Assembly (NCBI GenBank): GCA_025267735.1
Contig: CM046293.1
Location: 12,672,560-12,736,559 of the forward strand
Direction: 5' to 3'
DNA length: 64,000 nucleotides
From: Mactra quadrangularis
Lineage: Eukaryota; Mollusca; Bivalvia; Venerida; Mactridae
The position numbers were made by a program, and so were the translations under genes. Of the stretch, positions 24,701 to 36,700 are shown one piece after another (the stretch's first letter is position 1; every line of letters begins with the position of its first letter). A model generated the notes under the pieces. It was not told the DNA's origin. It saw only the letters and a program-made list of their open reading frames with translations, and did not search any database.

Positions 24701-27700
24701 TACAGAATATACAAGAATGTATGATATATAAAATAAAGTATAATTACCAGATTTGTCTTGTTTACTAAATCCACCGGTTCCTTCTATTTGAACAACAGGA
24801 AGACAATTCTAAAATCAACCAATATAAAACACACTGATGATAATGTAACACTTTGATTATACGAGATTAAGTGTTATGTAATATAAATGAAGTTGTCATC
24901 GATTCCAACGACATCGCTGTATTGTAGGGCTGTAACGATTCACCGATGCATCGTGAGATCGTATTCGCGACTGACCGATACGGATGTATCGAATCGCGTC
25001 CTAAAAAATCGCGATTCAGAAGACCCTTTATAAGAAATCAGTAAAAGACAAAATATACCATATATCTATAGCATTTAACTTGCAATTTCAATCTGTATTT
25101 ACTTCTTATTCTCAATAGTCATTAAACAAAGATAACATTTGTTTTGTTGGTTTTATTTTGTGCCAAGTGAGGGTAATTACTAACTTTGTTAATTTTATGA
25201 TTGTTTGATAAAAATATCACAATTTGTCAATGCATCCATACCAAATTTACAATTTACATCGTGTCGCAATTAATACCGTAATCGCGAGGCATATATCGTG
25301 ATACGTATCGTATCGCGACCTTAATCAAGATACGCAGCCCTACTGTATTGTTGATATTTTTTCAAAACAATAGTCGATGTGCATTTTGAAACATCGGTAA
25401 TTAAGCTTAAATAGGTAAATAAATAAAAGTGTAAATTTGCGAGACGATCCTTCTATCATGAGCGGTGCGTTGTCATAATATGAACGGATAGGTCTAAAAC
25501 ATTGACGGCATCCCTATTGACGAAACAGCCCTAATCAACAGATTGTACATTGTTGCATTTTTATGTCAAATATACATCTATTATGAGTTTATGACAACAT
25601 AAATGGTCTGTATAGTATTGCAATGAATGTATCGATATATATATCAATGTGTCTTCTATATTTATTTGTCGATGTATCATCGATGCTTTTCGAGCCAAAT
25701 AGATGACAGTGCTATACATATAAGGCCTTTAATAATCATTTTGCAAACCTTCTTATCGAGACAGTCGCCGTAAATTACATTCGTGTCATTCGGAACACCT
25801 CGACCTTTCATGAATGAATAATCTCGGAAGGATTCGTGGGGGTCTACCCTGGCGGCTTGGAATTTTACTACCAACGCGAGGCGAAGCACGTAACGGTTAT
25901 GCAAAATAGCTCTTGAAGTATACACACAGATCTTTGTCAAAACATAATTCTTTGTAATATATTGAACCAAATATTGTTCAGCGATATCATTGAACTGCGT
26001 AATTTCAAATTTACGGGCTAAAAAATGAAAAATCACTCATCGCCTAAACTTGTTTACTTCAACACCGGTAGTTTCAAAATGGCGCCTAAATATGTCCGAG
26101 GTTATTCGTTGCGAATGGCCGAGGAGTTCCGAATGGTATTCGTGTACGCCACGGTAGTCGCAACGTTAGTCAGAGAATCTTGATCACTCTTGTCATTTTA
26201 GAATTGTCTACGAGTTATTAACATATATATATATATTTCTTTTTTTTCGCGTATGTGGAGAAAATAGCTTGAAAAAATCAGTATACATGAACGTGTTCAA
26301 TACGTGAAGTTTTTTAATTCTGACACACCGATAGCTGTATGATTCTATGGTTTTGATATATATACCTTAATTTTTATTGCAATCTGCACAAACAATGCTT
26401 TTAGTCAAACAACATATTAATCATTATATTCACGAATAATATATATGATTAATTCCATTAATTATACAATTTTGTTTGGATGTTTAAGCTAATGAAAATA
26501 GCTTGATCCCTTTGGGATATGTGTCTATTTTTCAGACAAAAAATATTTGACTTGCATGTAACGCCGTGATGTAAAGTTTTCCAGTTTCTTTACATATTCA
26601 TGTATTTCAAAATGTGCATTCGAAGTGTTTCTTGGTTTCCCATAACTTAAATAGCTCTAGTTAGGATTTATACCAAACTGTTTGAAGTAAAGAGTGGGCG
26701 ACTACAGGGAATCCCCTTCTGTGTCCAAAACTACCAAAAATACTTATGTACATGTATATATATGAACAAAATCAGTTAAATATTGAAGTTAGTTGAGAAA
26801 CGTAAAAGATTCAGTTTAGTTAACGGGGATATATATGTTTTTTAGTGATTTAATAGATTTGTGTTGAATTTTTCGTCATAGTACGTACGGTAGAGTTTTT
26901 AAATTAAACATTTATTATACATACATGGATATATATCAATTTACTTAATGGAAGATTGACTAAGTTTAATATTAAATCTGTATTGTGTTCAAAGTGCACG
27001 TATTCTAGGTATTGGGCAAAATCATACAATTATAATATATTACTTAAAACTCTAAACGTTAACTTTAAAATATTCAACTTTTTTTGTATATTATCAACTA
27101 CCACCTAGATGTATTTCGTAGAAATAAACATTCAATTCTCATAAGGGAATAAAGATATTTCACTAAGATGGTAAACCGTAAATAATTTTAACGAAAAAAA
27201 AAACGATGGTATTTATTTTTTCAGATCGCATTAAGATTATGCGCTTTGTTCTACCGTTTTCAATTCTAAATAAAGGTTTTGTATATTGGGTTCATCGTCG
27301 AACATAACAGATTTAATTTACAAAGGTTTCATATTTCACATACTCTCCTAACCTATATAAATTAGGAAGTTTAGAACCAATATTTTCATTGGTTGATGAA
27401 CCAACCTATGAAAATCCGTGTTCTCATGTATATTTCATATATCTATTATTATTAAATTTAGAGTTCAGACTACCCTGGCGACCCTGAACTCAGTGTACTC
27501 CAATTGTTGGGAGACTTGTTGTAAACAAACCGTCTGCCAAGTTGATTTATGTGGAACAATTTAAGGTCGAGGTTTTTTTGTGTGTTCAATTTACTGGTCG
27601 CAAATTGCCCTAGTCATTTATATTGTGGTATTTTTGGCAAACAGTTTGCTCAATGTCACTGTATACATGTATAGTGTACCCACGTGGTTGTTTGTAAAGT

Positions 27701-30700
27701 TGTTGTGTTTTATTTGTCGCAGATTGATCAGTTGACACATATTATTTACCGCCGGCCTCAAGGCCGGTGGTATGTTGGAGTCTTCAGAATCTGATGACCA
27801 TGGTAGGAGCAGTTCATGTATTCTTTTACTTGCGTCCTCCTTTTTTTATTTACAAATGTTGACATTGCTAAATTGTATTAATGTTTACTTTTAAAGTACA
27901 GCAATAAAATTTAGTGATTGTTTTTTTTTTTGGGGGGGGGGGCATTTTAAAGAAATTTATCCTTAATTTACATATGAAGACATTGTAAAATATCTGCTCC
28001 CCTAAATTTAGGTTCAGGCTAAAAAAGCACGTACCGTACATATTTCACGCACGTCTCGGTGAACAGATTTGCAACGGACTCGCGCTTAATAAGCGAGTAC
28101 GCGGGCTGAGAATTTTAGATCGGGTTTATTTTAAAATTTGCATTGTCAATTGACATTAATTATGCACAAAAAAAGGAACCCACACACAACCCCCCCCCAT
28201 AGAAGTGCGGTGATTAGCGGGATTGGGGAGCCGGATTTTTTTACATAGTAGCTTTTCCCTCGCATTGGCGGACGACTGCAGGAGAATTGTTTTCATGCCA
28301 ATAACAGCAATGAACATTGCCGTGGTCACTGCCGGATATAGCCTCTGTTGTCGATGTTTTTACTAGAATTAAAAGAGCTGCGTAGTGCCATATACATATG
28401 GGATCGGCACGGTTCTGAGACTAAAATACTATACATACATACAATGTACACTCATAAAAAAGGATAGATAATTATGGTGGCATATTTCTGCCATCAGATA
28501 ACCACATAACTAACTAGTTAGTTATGTAGTTAACTAGTTACGGTAACTAGTTAATCTCTTAAGTTAAGTAGTTAACTAGTTACCGTATCTAGTTAACCAC
28601 TTAACTTAATAAACTTAAGAGGTTAACTAGTTGCCGTAACTAATGAACTACTTAACTAACTAGTTAATTATGTGGTTAACTAGTTACGGTAACTAGTTAA
28701 CCACATCACTTAATTAACTTCAGAGGTTAACTAGTTACCGTAATTAGTTAACCTCTTAATTGACAAGTTAGTTAATCTGATGGCAGAAATATGCCACCAT
28801 AGATAATACTACAGTTAATCTTGCATAAGCGACCACGTCTCCTAAGCGACCATTTGCACTAAGCGACCACTCTGAGTTCCCACGGACCAATTTAACTCTT
28901 TTTAAAGAACTGTATTTTTAAATTGTTATGATTACAGGCGGAGGGCACGGTCCCGAATAAAAGACACTATACATTGTATATATAAGGTATATCACTCAAA
29001 AATAGTAGTTTTGTAATCAATGTCAATTAGAGACAATTCCACTACATGTATTATAAATAATTTATTTCACAGATGTTTACATACACGCGTAGCCAAGACT
29101 TAATTTTTTTTAATTTCACCAGCATCTTTGCATACGCCGAATAATAAAGCCATTGTCCGATCTAAAACATACAAGCTCATTTTCAAGCTGCTCTTTTCAG
29201 CAAGATAAGGATCATACTGTTTAAAGTACGCATCACTATGCAGAATAATGTTGTCTTTATTCGTATCTCAATTGCTTTGACTTGTATTGTGATTTGATTC
29301 TACGTTGCAATAAAGCCTTAAAGGTACTAGTTCACAGATTTGGTTTATTTTTTCCATAATTTCAAAATACCATTCAGTGTCTGTAATTGTGTCAAAAAAT
29401 TAATTCTTATTATTTTAACACAAACTGACCTATATGTTGTTAGAAATATACAATAAAAGTCACAAAAATGCACTTAAAGCGTCTATACCGTGACATACGG
29501 GGTAGATATTTACTACATAAAATACCATCAATTGTAGTTTTAAGCTAGGTTAGGTGCGCTGGACGCCGTAAAATGACCTAAAAATTGTGTTGACACGGCG
29601 TTAACTCCAATAAATAAATAAATATGTAAGTCAATTTGCATTAAAATTGTTATTATCAGAACACTCCTTCTCTGCTTCTAAAATGTTTCCAAAAACATAA
29701 TAGTTTTAGAAAAAGTTGATATTTAAAGTGAAATCTTTGAATGAGTACCTTTAAATCACTACATAAAGATGCATTCATGAGCTCCAAAGTTCTGTCCAGT
29801 CTTTAAACTATATCATGTGTTGTAGGCACTGTTTATATCAAAAAGCATTTTGTTTATTTGAAGTTTGACAAAGAGCCCGCTTAAAAAAAGAGAAATCCTT
29901 TCATAAGAAGGGCAATACATTCATTTCTTCATAAATGTTTCATTATAAATTATTTTATAAGTCTTAAGAGCTTTATTTCCTAAGATTGAAGACGTTTCTT
30001 GTGAATTGGGAAAATATACATAATGTACATAGTTTATTTGTTCATTTCTAGTTAACATTTTGTTTATCTGTTTAAATGTTTAAACATGTACATTGTATTT
30101 TGTATGTTTATAATAATGTTTATCACCCTAATGATGGAAATAAAGAGTATATGGTATTTAATAAGTCTTCAGAGCTTATTTATCAAAGTTTGAGGACGTT
30201 CCTTTCATCATGAACTTCATCTTGAATAGTTTAACAGATGGTGATCAAAACTATTGTTCTAGGTATTAACAGTCAAAGTCTATTTTCGGTTTGGTCTACT
30301 TTCACTTTGGCATGCATGAAGTTAACGGTATGAAAAATACATTTGATAAGGTTTCTAAATAACGAGTCATTTGAAATTTTATATGAATCATTTGTTCCTG
30401 TTAAATGCTTGATTTTATCTTGCAGTCCTGGGACACTGTTCGTGTTGATATACGGACTTTAAGTTCGATGATCTGATTTGATATGACTAAAAATTAAATG
30501 ATTATTGCAATAATATAAAGAATAAGAACTTAACTCATTTTGTTGAGGCTTTTCGTGAATGTTGTAATTAAAAACAGTTTAAGCAATTTATAATTAAGAT
30601 TTATGGAGAATTTTACAGAATTCATAATTTTACAAGCATCGACAATGTTTTGACAAACAAGAAGCAAAACAAGGCACAACTTTGTTAAACTGATAGTTAA

Positions 30701-33700
30701 TGTTTTGACACACTATGACAAATATCACTCTGCATGTAGACTTGTAGACTATTATCTCTAAGGCTCACGATGACAGAACATTATTTTCAGAATCTTAGTT
30801 TTCACTGCAATGCACTTATACAGTCCTCTCCAAAAATCGTTGGACAAAATTCTATTTTCACAATTGTGACAAAAAGAAACAACGAGTCATTTAAACAATT
30901 TCCTAAATCATTAAATTTGCGATAGTATGTTAAAGGTACTAGTTCACAGATTTGGTTAATTTTTTCTATAATTTCAAAATATCATTCAGTGTTTGTTATT
31001 GTGTAATAAAAATAATTCACATTATTTTAAGACAAACTGGCCTATATGTAGCGAGAAATATACAATAAAAGTCACAAAAATGCACCACAATTGTCTATAC
31101 CGTGACATACGGGGTAGATATTTACTACATGAAACACCATCATTTGTAGTTAAAAGTCAATTTGCACTAGCATGACTAAAATTGGCATAATCAGAACACA
31201 ACTTTCTGGCTACCAATAGTATTTCCATACAAATTTGTTAGTTTTAGAAAAAGTTGAAATCTGTGAATGAGTATCTTTAAGGATATACGGCTAAGCCAAG
31301 ATAAATGGGACCTTTTGATTTTGCCAATGTTACATTGAAATATTCTGATAAGTTCATTTTAAATTAAATGAAGAGTATTTTTTTCCAACACGTTATTTTG
31401 AGAGCTTTCTGATGATGTATAGTTTTATATATGTTCCATTACCATTTTTTGAATTATTTAGGATTATAATCCCTAAAAACCCTGTTTTTACCCTGTTTTT
31501 GAGTCTCACTGAGGTTTTGTTCTTTTTTCATCAGTTGTTTTGAAAAGTGTTTGTTGGTTACAGTTATTTTGATGTGTTTTCTATTTCTGACTGACATACA
31601 GGTATACGGTATTTATTACGAAATTTATTTATAATCAATATTTAAGAAAATATTCATGAAATAGTAAACATGTACCCTTGTAACGCAAGTTAGAGTTTTA
31701 CGTTACCATCTTTGATAGACTTTAAAATAATGTTACTGCTTTATTTCACTTGTATCACCTTTTTACTATTACAGTTTATAATTATTTTTATCTAACCAAA
31801 ATGAAGTTTTTAGAGCATATGCATTTTCTTTTTGGAAAATAACTACTGAACATTGTAAATTTTATGTAGAGTCCGTAGCCCCTGTTTTAAACTGTGTGCT
31901 GACTTAATATAAAGAAACATAGCTGCTGTTTTATTACGTTTTCTGTTTTTGATTGTGCCATGTAGGTAATGCAGGAAAGGAATTAAATCAGAAGAAGAAC
32001 AAAAAAAATCTAAAGACAAATAGGTGCTGTCCGTAGCCCTGTAGAGTCCGTAGCCCCTGATATATTTATATCTTTTTTCACACAGGAAAATTATAAAACT
32101 TTTCTAATTTTCTTGGTTTCGTACTTGTGCTGACTAGCTATGCATCTAAATACTGTATGTCTTGACAATCTTCATTCTGTTGAAAAAAATGTTAAATTTG
32201 ACGTAATTTATAAATTTTCTGATAGATTTCTTTAATGGTCAAACTGATACATTAGACATTTCAGAAGATACTTAAATATATATTTGTAGTGTTTGTAAGT
32301 TGAAGTTTATTGTTTTTTAAAGGATAATTACACTTAAAACAAAACAAAACAGCTTTAAATATGTGATAGAAACAGATACTGGTGTGGTGTAGAGTCCGTA
32401 GCCCCATGTTAATTTTCACATAATTCATTCTTTTGTATTTTTACTCCCAAACTTATATATGTATAGAGATAATTTATTTGATAGATTTTTGTTGTTGAAA
32501 TATACATAGAAACAGGTTGAAAATTCAGGACTTTGTTTTGTTTTGACATTTTATGTTACTAAAAAACATACATTTTTCGTGTTTTCTCAAGTAAAGTAAA
32601 GGAATTATTTCTTCATATTATTGCTCATTTTTTCAAAAGTCAGAAAATTAATACTGTATCAAAAGAATATTATACCACAGGTCAATTTACATTAAACTAC
32701 TTTCTTCAATCTACTAAATACAATCAAGTCAGTATGTAGAGTCCGTAGCCCCTGATAATTCCATTTTATGATTTTCTTTATTTGGTCAAGAAACATATTT
32801 TTATTCATATCAAACTTGTTCTAAATGTGTTGTCTACATCTTCGAATACTTTCAAATATAAAAAATCAGTTTTGTTTCTTTTTTCTCATTTAGATGTAAA
32901 TTTAAACTTTACATTCCCTGTGTATTTTGGGTTTTTGCGCTTTTGACCATGGTAAATGTTGCAAACAATGAGAGTCAGTGTAGATTTACTTCTAAATTGA
33001 TAAATACATAAATATCAAACTTATCATAAATCATATATAAGAAATATACGTCTATCTAATTTTTTCTAGTGGTGATATGAATTACCGTGTAGAGTCCGTA
33101 GCCCTGGTTTCCAATTATATATTTTTCTTTTTAAGGGTCAGCAAAACCATATTATTCATATCAAACATGTTCTAAATGTGTTGTCTACATCTTCGAATAC
33201 TTTCAAATATAAAAAATCAGTTTCGTTTCTTTTTTTCCATCTATATGTAAATTGAAACTTAACATTTCCTGTGTATTTTGGGGTATTTGCACCTTTGACC
33301 TCGGTAAATGTTGCAGACAAGGAGAGAGTGGGCATGGATTCTCTTCAAAATTTTAAAGTACATGTTTATAAAACTAAATAACAAATTTTTTATAAGAAAT
33401 AAACATCTTTCTAATTTTTCGTGTGGTGATATAAATTACCATGTAGAGTCCGTAGGCCCCTTGGGTACATCTATTCAACCGTTCTTAACTTTTTTGTTCT
33501 ACATGTTCCATCCAAGATCTTTTGGAAATTAGTGCCTAATAGACATGTCTGTATATTACTTTAAAAGAATCTGCACTCTGATGGGGTCTGAAAATTGGCC
33601 TATGTGAGACTGAAGAGGTACCCTTTATCTTGGCTTAGCCGACAGTCAAATTGTCTCAATATATTGTGATAAATGTTTTAGTGTGACAAGGTATTTATAT

Positions 33701-36700
33701 TAGAAGCAGTTCGCTAACAAAGATGAAGCAAGAAATCAAGAGAATGTCGTAACAAAACATATACAAATAAAGCTTAGATGTTCCCTGGCTACAATATCAT
33801 TTACAAAGCAAGCTGAGGAAACAAGTGCAAGGCAGAAGTTCTGGACTCTGGAATTGATCGGCTTTACGAAACATGAAATTATTATATTTTGTAAAATCTT
33901 ATTATATTGACAGTGTGACAGTTGTTACCAATTCCAAGTTATCACAGAATGTGTGCATTGTATTGATAATATTGACCAATCACATGCATGTATACATGCA
34001 GCAGCGAGTTTCATGCTGACGGTAGATTAAATGCCGGTCCCTCACCTCCCAGCAGCCAGCAACATACTGCTGATAGTGTGACTGATCTGCTCTAAAATCA
34101 GCAAGCCTAAAAGCTATTTGTGACAAGCAAGTTTGTGACCTCTAAATTTCTAGCGATGGGCTATTACATGATTAAGGAGAATTCATAATGGAATTAAATG
34201 GTAAAACAAAATTTGGCAGTTACCTTGCATCTCTTTTTTCTATTCTTATTCTTATGACGTTCTTTGTTTGCTTTACGTTTGTTTCTATGTAACAAGAGTT
34301 GTTGTAACGGTGCTGACATATTATCTTCCTCTGATGAATGGGTACCCGAGATCTGAAATGATAAACATGTTTTCTCAAGCTTCATATACTTAACGAAAAT
34401 TCTAAGTACTCCAATTTCTTTATAGTAGGAAATACTTATTTTTCAACAAAAATGTCCAATCGATAATGGAAATGTGTATAGGACCATACTGTCGTCTGCT
34501 TGCATGGTTTTCATGCATCATTATCAATGCAATACTGGTTTTGACGTGCATATGCTGAAAAGCAGAAATGGGCACGTGCTTCTCATGCAAAAATCCCACA
34601 TGGTCAGTTTTGGTGAAAATCATAAGTGTGTTGATATGCTTAACGAAAATTCAAGAAATGGCTCGAATGTCGCTACAAGAAGGAGTAATCGCCAAAGGTC
34701 TTTTGCACGGCCGTGCGTAAGAGATAAAAAGTTCTAATTGCTATATTTTCTGTTAAATCATAGCAATTAAATCGACCTATACACGACAAAACTGGTTTGG
34801 CAACCTTGTGGATGCAAGAAAACCATGCAAGCAGACGACAGTATGGTTTCGTATACAATTCCACTATCGATTGGACATAAATGTTGAAAAGTAAAGATTT
34901 CCTACAATGAAGTTTTACAGCAATAACGATGAATGTCATTCAAACACAGGAGTACTAAGTTCCGCTATTAAGATCATCAAATTCGATCTTTTAATACTGG
35001 AACGGTCCTCATATATAGGTCCAATTTTTAGTACTTGAAGCTTAACAATTCTCAAAAACGCATGATTTGCATAAATCAACGTGGTCTTAGAAGCGGAACT
35101 TAACTTACTGCCACGTACATCAACAGTAAAAGAGTTGAAAAGTGAGTGAGCATAAGTTATAAACCACTGCTTGTGTGTCACTCCTACCAAAGCCGTACTC
35201 GAATTAGTTGTCATATAAAACAATATTGCATTGCATTGCAACCACAGGCAGGCAGGGCCGCACGGTCCCAAAGCAAAAACAATATGCACTCGTATATAAA
35301 GTGTTTTTGCTTCGGCACCGCGCCGGCCTCCAGTGATTGCAACAGTTTACCGCTATTGTCCAAGATGCAAATTTATGGCAACTGTTATTTGATATAGCAT
35401 ATTTACTATATTTACTCAATAAGATAATTTTACATGTTTTGTCTTTGTGCGAGTCAATGCATTAAGGAGACATCATCTTGGCTTGCATGCATTGTTCTTC
35501 CAGAATACATGTAACATGCAAATAACCAAGGGATCCTCCTTATCAACACTTCAATGGCTTATTAATGTCGTAAATCCTTTTATATGTATAGTCATAGTAA
35601 CGTAAGATCTTTGATAATTATTATGCTTCCCAGTTCTATATCTACCTAGTAAATATGTGAGCATCATTCTTTGGTACTTGCACTGGCATATTATTGAGCA
35701 AACTTACTTTTTGTTGATTTGATCAACAATTATAAGTTGTTGTCTTACAGCCTTCACTTTAGGCGACAACTTTGAATGAAAATGGAAAGTTTGAACAATT
35801 TTAAGATTCAAGAGGGACGCTCATTTCACTAATGTTTCAATGCTTACACCCGTCAACCAATATGAAGCTCAGTATTGCAATATGATAGACCAAGACGTTT
35901 AAAACACGGTTTGCAGAACCAGGTGGAGCATTGGCATCGCTAGCTAATGTTTTGGGGACGGGCTTGAATCTAGCAAAGGAATGTTCATTTCAGTCGAACA
36001 AAAGTTTTGCAGCACGTTCCAAATTGTTCTTCCTTGAAATTCTAAGAAATGCATTTCACGTGTGCATTCTTTCATACACCAAACATTGCTTTTGTGGACC
36101 TTGTCTAAAACCAGTACTAACCTACCTTTCAACAAGGCTAACGACCTCTCCACATACCTAATTGATGGTACTGCTGGAAATCGACTTTTTTGTCAAATGT
36201 TCATAGAATTGTATTACATGACTAGGTGAGGTTCGAACCAGCAGAGCAGCTAAAATACTACAGTGTGCATATGACCAATAACTACCGACTATAGTATTTC
36301 TACATCTACATAAGGATGACCTATTAAGATGAGTGCATGTTCGAGTTAACAAGGCATAAAACATAAAATAATTTTGGCAATATAGGGTACTCCAAAAGGC
36401 ATTGGACAAAATCTGATTTTAGGATAAACCGTTTCGAATTTACCAATGCAAATACTAGTACAACAAAGATTCATATAAGTAAATTCTAAAATCAGCGTTA
36501 TTTTAAAACTAAGCTCTAAAGTACATTGCATTTATGTAATTTTAAATGCATACATAGTAAAATTTCTTGTAGTATGCAATATCAGTTTTTTCTTAAAATT
36601 CGATTTGTCCAAGAACTTTTGGAGTGCACTGTATGACAATAGCACGTACCAGCTGTGTATCTGCTAGACCTTGTTGCTGCTGAACCAAAGCTACTAGATT

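Noticed and set aside
25677..26036. 119-codon minus-strand frame
   Set aside because: It lies mostly within the MULE-like MITE at 25787-26135; a homologous copy at 12146 does not keep the frame.
34420..35419. Cluster of overlapping frames on both strands
   Set aside because: They come from the inverted arms of the element at 34426-34905 and neighbouring repeats; no domain features.
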